Shown: piece by piece, positions 16,715 to 28,400 of the stretch
Position numbering within the stretch: position 1 is the first letter of the stretch
Layout: each line of letters starts with the position of its first letter
Assembly (NCBI GenBank): GCA_964423615.1
Contig: CAYRFQ010000055.1
Location: 1-45,370, forward strand
Origin: CAYRFQ01 sp964423615
GTDB lineage: Bacteria; Planctomycetota; Planctomycetia; Gemmatales; Gemmataceae
Direction: 5' to 3'
Length of the DNA stretch: 45,370 nucleotides
Notes under the pieces: model-generated
Told to the model about the DNA's origin: nothing
The model's input: the letters and a program-made list of their open reading frames with translations, nothing else
Database searches by the model: none
Translations under genes and position numbers: made by a program

Positions 16715-18241
16715 TCAGTTCAAACTCGGCGCAGTCCAGTTCGGGATTCCTTTCGTGCTTCGCTGTTTTTCGTAGAGAACCCAAAAGGGCTGTATCTTGG
16801 AGTTTGGCACCTTCTCGTTGACCATCAGTGGACGTGTTTCCTTCCACCAACCATCGTAGCCCTTCAGCATCTCCTTCGCGACTTCTGGGTGCTTATCGAT
16901 GACATTCGTCTTTTCACTCGGATCAGCATCGATGTCATAGAGTTCCTTCCCATTGATGAGTCGAAAACGTTCGCTGCGAACCGCAAAATTCTTGTATTTG
17001 GACTTGTCCGGATTGCTCCCTTTCTTCCAACGACCTCTGTGAAATACAAGAAAACGATCCGACCACTTGGCGGTGTCGTTTTGCAAAAGCGGCAGAAGAC
17101 TGCGTCCATCACGCTTTTGAGCCTTGGCGGGAACCTTGGCCCCGGCCAATTCCACGAATGTTGGAAAAATGTCAATGTGAGCGGCCAACCCATCGATGTC
17201 ACGACCTTTAGGAAGTGTTCCCTTCCATCGCCAAAAGGCTGGAACGTGAGTTCCACCTTCAAAGACCGATCCTTTTCCGCCCCGGAGCCCAGCAAAGAAC
17301 AACATATACCGCATCCCGTTGCGTCTCGTAGCTCGTCCACCCGCCTGACCATTGTCCGTCATAAAGATAAGTAGTGTATTCTCGTCCAAACCCCATTCGT
17401 TCAGTTTTTGCATTAACAGACCCATGTTGTCATCGATGTTGGCAATCATGCCATATCGTCCCGCAACTTGTTCGTTAAAGCCCATGTCGAGGAATCGTTT
17501 CTTATATTTCTGAGGGGCAATCATCGGACCATGGGGTGCGTTTGGGGTGATGTACGCAAAGAATGGTTCTTTTTGGGTCTTCTGTTGTTTCATCCAGCCG
17601 AGAGCGGCTTGAAAAAACACATCTGTACAGAACCCTTTCGTTTTGACGAACTTCTTGTTGTGACGTATGACCGGATCAAAATAGCGGTTTTGTTTATTAG
17701 GTGGTGCATCCGCACAACTGCAGTCATACTTCTGTCCGATTCCACCGGCTCCATGAATAAACACCTCACCAAACCCACGATTGTGTGGTTGATAAGGTTC
17801 CTCGTCGCCAAGATGCCACTTTCCAAAGATCCCGGTTGCATAACCAGCGCTTTGCAATATTTGAGCGATGGTGACCGTCGAGAGGGCCATACGTTCGCGT
17901 TCCAGAATGGTATGCGTAACACCATTTTTGAACTCATGTCGACCACTCATGATCGCTGAACGAGTTGGAGCACAAGTCGGGCTAACATGAAAATCAGTAA
18001 ATCGTGTGCTCTGTGTATAGAGTTTGTCGAGATTGGGTGTCTTCAACACCTTGTTTCCCATGCAACTGAGATCGCCCATACCTTGGTCATCTGTCATGAC
18101 TAAAATGATGTTTGGCCGACTGCCTCGTAAGGGCTTCTTTGCCTCCTCGGCTTGCGCCGTGGTGGCAAACAGACAACTTAAAAAGATTATTGCTGCAAAA
18201 CAAACAGTCGAGATCAGATTCCATTTACTGCTATCGGTCAT
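16715..18241 (-). CDS. Sulfatase (arylsulfatase family, CxPxR type)
   Basis: The 508-aa exported enzyme has a signal peptide (cleavage near TAQA-EE), metal-binding Asp51-Asp52 in VMTDDQG, and the fGly motif C90-A-P-T-R followed by SAIMSGR. GKWHLGD and the LIFMTDNGQAGG metal site are also present. Cys90 must be converted to formylglycine before sulfate ester hydrolysis. ATG 18241 has GGAG 8 nt upstream and begins the signal peptide. It is the last of three same-strand sulfatases (94 bp after the second), so an operon is likely. Substrate specificity cannot be told. Confidence 0.92.
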   Translation of the reverse strand: MTDSSKWNLISTVCFAAIIFLSCLFATTAQAEEAKKPLRGSRPNIILVMTDDQGMGDLSCMGNKVLKTPNLDKLYTQSTRFTDFHVSPTCAPTRSAIMSGRHEFKNGVTHTILERERMALSTVTIAQILQSAGYATGIFGKWHLGDEEPYQPHNRGFGEVFIHGAGGIGQKYDCSCADAPPNKQNRYFDPVIRHNKKFVKTKGFCTDVFFQAALGWMKQQKTQKEPFFAYITPNAPHGPMIAPQKYKKRFLDMGFNEQVAGRYGMIANIDDNMGLLMQKLNEWGLDENTLLIFMTDNGQAGGRATRRNGMRYMLFFAGLRGGKGSVFEGGTHVPAFWRWKGTLPKGRDIDGLAAHIDIFPTFVELAGAKVPAKAQKRDGRSLLPLLQNDTAKWSDRFLVFHRGRWKKGSNPDKSKYKNFAVRSERFRLINGKELYDIDADPSEKTNVIDKHPEVAKEMLKGYDGWWKETRPLMVNEKVPNSKIQPFWVLYEKQRSTKGIPNWTAPSLN

Positions 18242-18335
18242 GTTTTCTTTCTCCGGTCGCACTGAGACTCTTTTTTCGGATTGTGGGCCCAAAACCTCCA
18301 GAACTTTCCATTTCCTTTTCCATACTGTGATGTTG

Positions 18336-19865
18336 TTACCTCTTACGTCTCCACAAAGACGCTTTTGCATTCCAAGGCACACTCCGGTCGAATAGGACTC
18401 GGTATTTCGTATACTTGTTCCTTTGAACCGCATGTCTTTTCAGGTGCCGAAAATGCTCGTCATAAAGGTCTCGCATTTCGGTTAGCTTCTCGGAATGCGC
18501 TGCTACTGTTGCAAGATTCTTCATCTCCAATCGATCTTTTGCTATGTGGAACATTTCTTCCACAGGCTGAAAGCCCTTGCCAGCGTATCCCCAATAGATG
18601 TACTTCCAATCTTTCGTAACGACCGATAATGCTTGTATCTCTTTGTTCCCCCACATGTTGATCAACGTGAGTGACTTCCGAGAGATCCCCTTGGGGTCGC
18701 CCAAGAGCGGAACTAAACTGAGACCATCCATATTTTTGGGAATCGGCTGGCCTGCGAAGTCCAAGATGGTTGGAGCCATGTCGATATTGCCAGTTACAGT
18801 GTGACGCTCTTGTCCTTGTTCGTCTTGTGGCAAACGTGGATCGTAGATAATCAGTGGTGACCTCGAAGCCTCTCCATAGGGAAGCACTTTCCCACCAAAT
18901 CCATGTGCCCCACAGCTATATCCGTTGTCGGATGTGAAAATAATAATGGTGTTTTCGGCAAGCCCCTCGTCTTCCAGGGCTTTCCGAATCATTCCCAGCG
19001 TCACGTCAACTCCGTAGATGAGCTGGTTATATTTACGCATCGCCTCCTGGTAAGTGGCTTCGGATTTGGTCCAAAAGCGATAGCTATTGAATTGCCGTCC
19101 CGTCTTGGCCTGTGGGGCTAAATGTTTGGCATTCTTCTTTCCATAATTGGCCGGTTTTCGAAACTTCGTGTCTTTGTAGATAGGATCGAACGCTGGGTCG
19201 GGCGTAAACGGCAAGTGAGGAGCTTTGAAACTGATGGCAAGGCAAAATGGTTTTTTGCTCTTCTTGGCTGCTCGAAAGAAGTCCTGAGCCCACGCACCGT
19301 AAGCCCTTGTACTGTGGGGATACTTCTCAGCATACTTGGCAATCGTCTTGTTCCTGGCCGTCTTGTATTTCGTTTGACCTGGACCTCCGGCCCACCAATC
19401 AAAGTCACCAACAGGCAACCCACTAGCGTCGACTTTCTCCAAACCTGCTTTGTCAGCACGGACGGCAAACCCAAACTTTCCTCCAAATCCAATGAAGTAT
19501 CCCGCTTTTTGAAGTAGCAGCGGAAACGACAAGGAAAAGGCGTTACGTGATAATGGACCGTGCTGGAAGTTACACCCTGTTTTGTATTCGTACATCCCCG
19601 TCATGATAGAAGCACGACTCGCCATACAAATTGAGGTCGTGTTGTAATGATTCCGAAACAGAAATCCCTGACGGGCTAGCCTATCCATGTTGGGAGTCTT
19701 CACCTGGTCATTGCCATAGCAACCAACGGAGATGTCAACTTGGTCGTCAGTCAACAAAAAGATAATGTTTGGCTGTTTACGTTTCTCTTCTCCTGCGAAG
19801 GACGCAGGAACGTTAGCCAAGAAACCACAACACACCAGCCACAACGTAAGGAATGGTATCTTCAC
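18336..19865 (-). CDS. Sulfatase (CxAxR type)
   Basis: The product is about 509 aa if GTG 19865 is the start, where the signal peptide MKIPFLTLWLVCCGFLANVPASFAG begins; the frame stays open to 19973, inside the end of the upstream gene. Metal ligands Asp40-Asp41 (LLTDDQ), the fGly motif C80-M-A-S-R with SIMTGMY, and ENTIIIFTSDNGYSCGAHG are visible. CxAxR is an accepted variant for formylglycine-generating enzyme. The C-terminal region (DWKYIYWGYAGKGFQPVEEMFHIAKDRLEMKNL) is typical of the heparan-sulfate/choline sulfatase-like branch. The gap to the upstream sulfatase is 44 bp. Confidence 0.9.
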   Translation of the reverse strand: MKIPFLTLWLVCCGFLANVPASFAGEEKRKQPNIIFLLTDDQVDISVGCYGNDQVKTPNMDRLARQGFLFRNHYNTTSICMASRASIMTGMYEYKTGCNFQHGPLSRNAFSLSFPLLLQKAGYFIGFGGKFGFAVRADKAGLEKVDASGLPVGDFDWWAGGPGQTKYKTARNKTIAKYAEKYPHSTRAYGAWAQDFFRAAKKSKKPFCLAISFKAPHLPFTPDPAFDPIYKDTKFRKPANYGKKNAKHLAPQAKTGRQFNSYRFWTKSEATYQEAMRKYNQLIYGVDVTLGMIRKALEDEGLAENTIIIFTSDNGYSCGAHGFGGKVLPYGEASRSPLIIYDPRLPQDEQGQERHTVTGNIDMAPTILDFAGQPIPKNMDGLSLVPLLGDPKGISRKSLTLINMWGNKEIQALSVVTKDWKYIYWGYAGKGFQPVEEMFHIAKDRLEMKNLATVAAHSEKLTEMRDLYDEHFRHLKRHAVQRNKYTKYRVLFDRSVPWNAKASLWRRKR

Positions 19866-19909
19866 GTGGAGTATCTCTGAGAGGGTGTAGGATTGTACGT
19901 TGGTCAACT

Positions 19910-21577
19910 CTATTTTCGTTTTCGATTCGGATTCATCGGTAACACGTTCGCTCGCTTGGCCCATTTCCACCAAGCCTGATCCAAACGTCGCACTATCTCT
20001 TTATGCTCAGCGACAACATTAGTGGTTTCACAACGGTCCGCTTTCAAATCGTATAGTTCCCATTTGGCTTTTTCCCCTCGTGCAACGAGTTTCCACCGAC
20101 CGTCGAAAGCTGCCCGATTGCCGTGATGCTCCCAATACAGATTGTCTTTCCGCCTCAACTCTTCATCACCAAAGGCCGGAACGAGACTCACACCTTCCAT
20201 GGGCGTAATCGTTTGACCACTGTAGGTTTTGGGATATTTCGCTTTAGCAACCTCAACCAGCGTCGGCATAATATCGATGATGTGTCCCACCTGCCGCCGA
20301 AACGCTCCGTTACTCTTCTCCGGAATACCCGCTGGCCAATGAACGATCAAAGGAGTGGCAACGCCACCTTCGTACGTGTCGTGCTTGAACCAGCGAAACG
20401 GAGTGTTGCTAGCATTGGCCCAACCACCCCCGTAACTCACGAAAGATAAGATACCGCCCACCGCTTCGATCGATAGATTCTGGCCTCTCGTAAAGCCGCA
20501 GACGGCATACTCGGCACACCCACCGTTGTCCGACAGGAACAAGATCAGTGTGTTGTCGAGTTTCTTACCCTTCCGCAGAGTCTCGATTATCCGGCCAATC
20601 CCCTGGTCCATCCGTTCTACCATCGCGGCATAAACTGCCATTCTGCGATCCATCATTTCACGGACATCGTCCGCGCTCTTGAGATTCGGCACGCGCTGCA
20701 ACTCCTTGGGGATGCCTCGCTCGGCCAGCTCATTCCAGCTAGGGATGAATCCAGTTCGCTGGGTGAGTTTCCACGACTTGGTCGCTAAACCCATTTTTTG
20801 TTGACGAGCGAACCGCTGCTTGCGGATTACATCCCAACCGACGCGGTATTTCCCCCGGTACTTCTTGATGAGTTCCTTTGGAGCGTGCATGGGCCAGTGG
20901 GGAGCCGTGTACGCCACATATAAAAAGAACGGATTGTCTTTGCGGTTCTTCTTCAAGTGATCGTCAATAAAAGTACAAGCGTTCCGACTGATGGCGTCTG
21001 TGTAATAATAGTTCTTGTTCCCGCTGGCTTCCTTCTGAATAAACTGGTTCCCGCGAGTCAGTGTTGCAGGATTGAAAAAGTTCCCAGCTCCCGCAATCGT
21101 TCCGTAGAACCGATCAAATCCACGTTGTCGGGGCCAATTAAATTTCTCCTCGATCGTTTTTGCCCGAGTACGGTTTGTCAAATGCCATTTACCAACCATG
21201 TACGTCGAATATCCACCTAACTTGAGAACTTCCGCGAGAGTCACACACTTCCTGTTGATGTTGCCTCGGTAGCCGGGAACTCCCCAGTCCGGTTCCATAC
21301 CGCCCATACCCGCTTGATGAGCATATAACCCGGTCAACAAGGCCGCTCTTGTCGGACAGCAACGAGCCCCGTTATAGAATTGAGCAAACCGCAGACCGTT
21401 CCCGGCGAGTTTGTCTAAGTGAGGTGTTGCAATCTCTCCCCCGTAACACCCTATGTCCGAAAAGCCCATGTCATCGGCCATGATGAGCACAATGTTTGGC
21501 CGCTCGTCCGCCTGAGTTCGAGAACCAGTCAGCAACAACGCGAACGGTACAAAAACTGAGATGACGTAAAATCGCAT
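19910..21577 (-). CDS. Arylsulfatase (CxPxR type)
   Basis: The 555-aa enzyme has a signal peptide (cleavage near TQADE), metal ligands Asp35-Asp36 (MADDMGFSDIGCYGGEI), and the fGly motif C73-C-P-T-R with AALLTG. GKWHLTN and LILFLSDNGGCAEYA follow. It resembles the classical arylsulfatase A/B-like bacterial family (ATxxP... HLDKLAGNGLRF, C-terminal WELYDLKADRCETTNV). It is the first gene of the three-sulfatase run and should carry the promoter, in the 830-bp region upstream. The second Cys next to the fGly Cys is unusual but allowed at the x position. Confidence 0.93.
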   Translation of the reverse strand: MRFYVISVFVPFALLLTGSRTQADERPNIVLIMADDMGFSDIGCYGGEIATPHLDKLAGNGLRFAQFYNGARCCPTRAALLTGLYAHQAGMGGMEPDWGVPGYRGNINRKCVTLAEVLKLGGYSTYMVGKWHLTNRTRAKTIEEKFNWPRQRGFDRFYGTIAGAGNFFNPATLTRGNQFIQKEASGNKNYYYTDAISRNACTFIDDHLKKNRKDNPFFLYVAYTAPHWPMHAPKELIKKYRGKYRVGWDVIRKQRFARQQKMGLATKSWKLTQRTGFIPSWNELAERGIPKELQRVPNLKSADDVREMMDRRMAVYAAMVERMDQGIGRIIETLRKGKKLDNTLILFLSDNGGCAEYAVCGFTRGQNLSIEAVGGILSFVSYGGGWANASNTPFRWFKHDTYEGGVATPLIVHWPAGIPEKSNGAFRRQVGHIIDIMPTLVEVAKAKYPKTYSGQTITPMEGVSLVPAFGDEELRRKDNLYWEHHGNRAAFDGRWKLVARGEKAKWELYDLKADRCETTNVVAEHKEIVRRLDQAWWKWAKRANVLPMNPNRKRK

Positions 21578-22409
21578 CGTGATATACCAAGAAGTCTGAG
21601 CCTAGGAAGCAATACGCAGGATACCGTGGTAATGACTCTTGGTTACGAAAGCAATCGAAAACTAGCAAAGAATCTTAGGAAACGGACCACTCGGTCGTTT
21701 TGAACGCCACTGTCCGACAGGAGAAAGTCAAGCTTTGCGTTGGCTTGCCAATCATCTTGACTTCCCCCGAAATAGATGGAGAGGCATTCCATTTCATGAC
21801 CACCTCCATCAAGGACGATCATCCCCTCCAGAATACGTGATCGATTTTGCACGCAGTTTCCAAATTCGTGTGTCGGCATTCTCCAAGCGAAATGTGCTGT
21901 CGATCTCGATCTCCGACGAGTCAAAAGTTGCGTATCGGATCAGTGGTCTCTGTCATCGACTTTGGGCCATCGGAAAAAACAGACCACTACACGGAATCGA
22001 GAAGGAACTCAACCTTCGTCTCTAAAAAGCCACACATGTATTCGTTTTGATGTCAACATTAGAATTTGTCGCAATCCGCTTATTCCGGTCGCGCTCCCAT
22101 CAAAATCTTTTCTTTCTTTTTTTGGTCACAGCCCCAACCGGACAGGACTGACGGAACTGTTGCAGTTTTGCTCTCCTTTGTTGGCTCAAATCGCACAACA
22201 CTCGAGTATCTCGGTTGATTTCACAACACTCAGGTCTTTGCAATTTCATGCCATTTCTTCCACGATTTAACGTGTTCGGCTCACAGAATTTTCTGGCACA
22301 TCCGTTGCCCCTCTCTTCCATCACAATCAGACCGGGAGTTCAAAACTCCATTACAGTACCGCTCGATTAACTACCAACTCCTCAGAACCAGATAGTAAGG
22401 ATAACGCTC
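21578..22409. other. Long intergenic region between sulfatase operon and giant surface-protein gene
   Basis: These 832 bp separate two divergent units and probably carry both promoters. A minus-strand stretch (about 21950-21650) reads in two adjacent frames as a protein-like sequence (YATFDSSEIEIDSTFRLEN in one, ECLSIYFGGSQDDWQANAKLD in the next), which could be a frameshifted remnant. AAGGA at about 22396 serves the giant gene. No RNA gene is seen. Confidence 0.35.
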
Positions 22410-25400
22410 ATGTTGCGCACTTGGCTCAAAAATTGGATCGCCCAACGGTCTTTCACCAATAAGAAGCAAACCGCAAACAAACGAAACCGACGGACTTTGT
22501 TGGCCGTGGAGGGACTTGAAGTTCGGGAAGTCCTGAGCGGGACAAATCCTATTCTTGTCCCGCCGAGTTTGTTGGGGACTTCAACCCTCGTGGTTGACGC
22601 CTCCGGGAGTTCTGCCGATGGACAAACATCTTCTCAAGCGACACAAATCGATCTCACCGAAGCGCAAGCTGCTTTCGAGAGTTCTCCAGTGACTCCTGCT
22701 GTCGTCGTTGACATGATCGATCAATTGGCTAGACAACTGGGAGAATTGCAGCAGTCCGATCAATTCGAACAAGTTTTGCCATTTACAAAGGACCTCACCA
22801 TTGCCGAGACGGCCGAACTGTCTAAAGTCGTAAAGGACCAAATCCTCAATCATCTCCGCCAAGAAGTCATCGATCCGACTGAGGAAATAAATCAAGAAAC
22901 CAGCAATAATTCCTCGGAGACGTTGGGCGAGGAGGGGCGTCAGTTTCAGCCTACCTTCGAGACATTACATGAACTCGTGGCTCGATTGGAAAACCAAGGA
23001 GTACTCGGACAAAACGGCATCAACTACGACACGTCGACCAAAGTATTCACGATCCACCTCCAATTCTCACTAACGGGCGCCGCGGAAGAAGCAGAATTGT
23101 CGTTCGAGACCACTGATAGCGGTCTAACAGATCTGGACTTTACTGATTCGAAAGGCAAGTTCACAACGACAACAACAGTCGACCTGGTCCTCGGCATCCA
23201 ATTCCGGGATTTAGGCACCAACTTCGTCTTCACTCCTGAGACGCCACTGTCGAATCTGAACAGAGGAAATGGTGTTCCTCGTAGTCTTCCCAAGATCGAA
23301 GCAGACCCATTCCCTTCGGATGACAATGAAATTACCAATTTCGCCCCTACCCAAGACGTCCTCCTACGCTTCGACATCACCGAGGATGATGGAGTATCGG
23401 TAACTACTACTTCTCACGATATCTCAGTACCGAAGGAGGTCATGGAGGCCAACGAAAACTTGCAAGATTTGGTGGACGACATCAATGAAGCCATTACGGC
23501 TACTTTTCAGGAAACCCCGCCAATTGAGGCATTCATTCTCAAAGAAACCAATGACGATGACACAACGACCGAGCGTGTCGTATTCGTTGGCACGACAGAG
23601 ACCATCACGAGTTTCCACGTCGCTGGTGCAGAAGTGCTCGGCTTTCAGGCCGCAGACCAAAGTACAACCGATCGAGACTTTCAAATCACATTGAGCGACG
23701 ACACCGTGTTCGATGTGACCCTCGGCAATGCTTCGACGGTCGGTGACATCGTGACGGTCATTCAGGATGCAACCTCTGGCCAAGTTACAGTCGTCGTTGA
23801 TGAGGTGACAAAAGGATTCCGTTTGGAAGTCTCATCGGAAGGGCCCGAAATTAGGTCCGTCAAGCCATTGGACAAATCGCCTGCTCTGTTTTCGCTTGGA
23901 GTTGGCTTCGAAGGTTTTGTCGATCCAGAAACGGGTCTCCCCGAAGAAATCATCGACCCGGATACCAACGAACCTGTCAAAATCCATGTCGTCGTAGGGG
24001 CTCCACTTCACGGTGACACGGTGGACCGGCTTTTCTTCGTGAAGGACCCGAGTATCACTCTCTCCACCTCAGTCGAAGTGAATAACGCCCAAGTCAAAGC
24101 TCAGTTCGGTCTAGTCCCACTCGAGCTGAGTAATTCGAGTTTAAACGACTCCGTTTCACTCTCTTTCGCCGCGGACGACTCGCAGGAAATTCCGATCATC
24201 GATATCGCCGAAATCCTGTCCCCGAATGGGATTGTATCCGGTGATGTTGACCTCAACCTGGCTGCTGCCTTCCAATCCTCCGAGGGCACACCAAACTCAA
24301 CTACACCCGATGAGTCTTTTGGCATCGATCTCACTGGAGCCCAGGTCGTCGTATCCTGGAATGCCACCACAGATGAGGTCGTTGAGACCACCCTACTTGA
24401 TGGAGCAACCTCGTGGGATACCCTTGCAGAGTTTGACGTGGCAGCATTCAATCAAGCCATTGACCAAGTTGTAGGATTGTTAGTCCAGGTGGAGAGTCAG
24501 CCCGTCTTCACAACTCCCTTCCCTGTCCTCAATCAAAGCGTCAGCGAGATGCTCGGGCTCAGTCAGGATGTTTCAGCCTTCCAGAACAACCTGAAAGACA
24601 ATCCACCCACGACGTTGGCAGACCTCGAAGACCGTCTTGAGTCGGTTTTCGGAGTGACCGCAACATTCGAACTTCAGAACCAGATCATCGACATCACCCT
24701 TCCTCTCACTTTCAAAAAACAGGTCGAATTCCGTCTGGATGAACAATTCGGAGAAGAATTCGGGGGACTCGTCGGACTCGGGGCTTCATCCTCAGTGATC
24801 GCGACCCTGGAAAGCACTAACAGCACCCTGGGATTACTAGTCGACATTTCCCAAGCAACACCGGTAGCCTTCCTCAAGAACAACAGTGCACTCGACTTCA
24901 GCTTCAAGATCGATGCGAACAACATTTCCATGAATGCCACGGCTGGGGTCGTCGGAGTGTTCATCGAGGACGGTACGATCCGAGTCGATGATGGTACTGA
25001 CGAAAAAGGACCTGCAACGTTCGCTATGTCTGTCGTGGGAGATGTCAACGGCAGTACTGCGTTCAGCGAAATCCTTTCAGCTGCTACGAATCACATCACT
25101 ACCGAAGCCACCGGAAAACTGGAAGTTTCCCTCCCGACCTTCTTTCCCTCACGCAACAACCCCATGGGCTCGATCGAGGTCACGATCGATTCCATGCAGG
25201 ACCTGGGCACTGTTCCCCCAAATATCGTAGCTCCAGACTTCAGCTCCGCCATTTCAGACTTCGACCTCAAGAGCACTCTCGACAATGTGGTCGACGGTTT
25301 TGACCGAGCCATGCAGCTGCTGGAAGACGCCGTGAACGGAGAGCTCGTTGGCCTCGACATACCATTAGTCGGCGACCAACTCGATGACGCGAGCGAGTTC

Positions 25401-28400
25401 TTGCGCGAGTTGCGCGAGCGAATTACCCAGGAACTCGGCACCTTGCCAACCATGGCGGAAGACCTTGTGAAGAACAAGCTCTTCGAAATCCTCGGCGCCC
25501 CTGGACTCGGATGGTTGGCCGACCTCGATAAAAGTGGAGTTGTTGACAACGATGACATTCGCCTGGAGAAGCAATTCTCAACCTCCGGAATTCTGGACGG
25601 GTACGAATTCGAATTCGATCTTGAAGCTGACCTGCTCACGAAATCTCTCCCCATCGACGTCGGGTTGGACGCCGTCGGACTGGACATCGATGGCAGTCTC
25701 AACCTGGACATCACCTTCGACATGGCCTTCGGGTTTGGCATTACTCTTTCTGACGGATTCTACCTGACGACCGAGCACCTACGAGGTGACGGCACCGTCG
25801 ACAAACCCGAACTGGAACTAGGGATCGAAGTTTCTCTTTCGAATTTTGAAGGGGATCGGAAAGCCTCCGAGAAAGGTCCAGAACTCGCGGCGGAAGATCT
25901 GTTCTCGGCCCAGGCGACACTTGGTTTCCTCCAGTTTACGGCCACCGATGCCCCAAAAATCACGGAAGTCAAAGACGAAAATGGGAACGTCACAGAAACA
26001 GTCTACCAGTACAGCCACCTCAAGGGCACGGTCAGCGTCGATTTGAAGGACTCCGATGGCAAACTGACACTCGCTGAGGTGACATCGGCTTCGGGGTTAG
26101 ACGATTCGACCATCACTTTCAGTGCAGAAGCATACATCGGTCTGCAACTGACGACGAGTTTCGGCAACTCTAAGTTGGCTGCCAACTTGCCTTCCTTTGG
26201 TACCACCTTCGTGACCGATTGGCGATATACCAATGAGAGTGGTTCGCAACTCAACGTGTCACTCGATGACTTGTACATGGATCCTGGCGATTTCATCAAT
26301 AACACTGCTCAAGAGATCAAGAAAGTTCTCGATCCGGTTATCCCCATCGCTAAAGCCCTGAATACCCGCATACCATTGATCTCGGATCTGGAAGGACGGG
26401 ATTTCACGCTGCTAGACCTGGCTGAGCGCATGGGGTCTCTCGGACCGACGAGCCGAAAGTTCGTCGACAAAATCATCAAGTTTGCAAACTTCGTCGAGAA
26501 CTTGGAGCAGTTCACCGGCGAGCTTCATTTCGGAAGCATGACAATCATCTCCTCTACTGATCAAGACGTCGCCAACCCAGAGCAACTAGCAAAAAGTTTG
26601 GAGACCAAATCAAGTCGAAGAACCGATCAAACCGGTACCAAAAAGACCGATTCCGATTCGCTGAAGAAAAGAATCGAAGATGCTGGTTTCGAATTTCCGC
26701 TTCTGGACAATCCAATTCAGGCCTTCCAGTTGTTATTAGGAGAGGACGTTGACCTGATCGTGTATCGGTTGCCGAAACTGGAATTCTCGTTCGACTTCCG
26801 TAAATATTTTCCAATCGTTGGACCACTCGGGGCAACTTTGTCAGGAAATATCGGAGCATCGGCTGAATTCAGTTTCGGCTACGACACCCGAGGGATTCGA
26901 CAATTCATCGAAAACGACTTCCAAGATCTGGCCTTGGCTTTCAACGGTTTCTACGTCGGCGATCTGAACGCCGAAGGAGTTGACGTCCCAGAGCTTCAAG
27001 TATTCGGGGGCATCGGGGCCTACGCCTCAGCCAACCTTGGGATCATCGAAGGTGGCGTCGGTGGTGGGATCGCAACCGAAGTCAACATGAATCTGCATGA
27101 TGGAGACGACGACGGTAAGTTGTATGTCGATGAGATCGTGTCCAACATCCGTGCCGACAAGCTGTTCGACGTCGCGGGGGCGATAACAGGCTTTTTGGAA
27201 GCCTATCTGACAATTAATTTCCTCTTCTTCAAAAAGACGTTCGAGTTCGAGATTACTCGTTTCGACCTCGTTCGCTTCTCGAACAGTCCGTCTGGAAGCA
27301 CCACACCTGAACTCGCGACCACCACGAATGGAGAACTCCGCCTCAACGTAGGACCTTATGCTACCCAAAGACTTCACGGAAACCGTGCTGATGGAAACGA
27401 AAAAATTGAGGTGTTCGCTAAGCCCGGAGCGGCACCAGGTGAGGTCACCGTCAGGGCCTTCGGACAGGAGGTGACTTACACAGGAGTGACGAGCATCTTC
27501 GCCGACGGAGGTGCCGGGAACGACACAATCACCATTGCAGAAAGTGTCCACCCCGCGATCACGGTCGAACTGAGAGGTGGAAAAGGCAACGACGAGTTGC
27601 AAGGTGGTTCGGGACTTACAACTCTCTATGGAGGTGAAGGCGATGACCTCCTCAAAGCAGGCTCGGGGGCCGCGACGATCTACGGAGAGGAAGGAAACGA
27701 CGTCCTCGTAGGTGGTGCCAACGCGGATTCGATTTACGCAGGCCAGGGAGACGACCTGGTCTATGCCGGTGGCGGAGATGACTTTGTCGTAGCAGGACGC
27801 GGAAACGACACCGTCCATGGCGAAGCCGGGAACGATAGCCTCATCGGAGAAAAGGGTGATGACCTCATCGATGGAGGTGATGACAATGACACCATCTCGG
27901 CTGGAGACGGCACAGACATCGTCAGCGGGGGTGATGGGGACGATACCATCGATGGAGGTCGAGGTCTCGACCGTATCGATGGAGGGACAGGAAACGACTC
28001 GTTGCTCGGTGGCGACGGGGACGACGCCATTCGCGGCGATGCCGGAGACGACATCATACATGGCGGTTTAGGAAATGATCGACTTGAGGGTAACGAAGGC
28101 CTCGACCAACTTTTCGGTGAACTAGGGAACGACTTCCTCAAAGGCAACGAGGGCGCTGACTTCCTAGACGGTGGAGTTGGCCAGGACGATCTGCGTGGTG
28201 GCGAAGGAAACGACATTTTGGATGGATCAGCGGGCATCGACAAACTCTTTGGAGATGCCGGAAACGACATCCTAGATGGAGGTTCTGCTGCCGACCTGCT
28301 CTACGGTGGGGATGGCAATGACCTCATAGATGGAGGTCAGAATAACGACATCATCTATGGGAACGCGGGAGCGGACACTCTGCGTGGCAACGCAGGTGAT

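Noticed and set aside
27027..28061. A 344-aa minus-strand open frame inside the giant gene
   Set aside because: Its sequence is the Val/Ser/Thr-rich antisense of GGxGxD repeats; several similar antisense frames run along the array with no ribosome sites.
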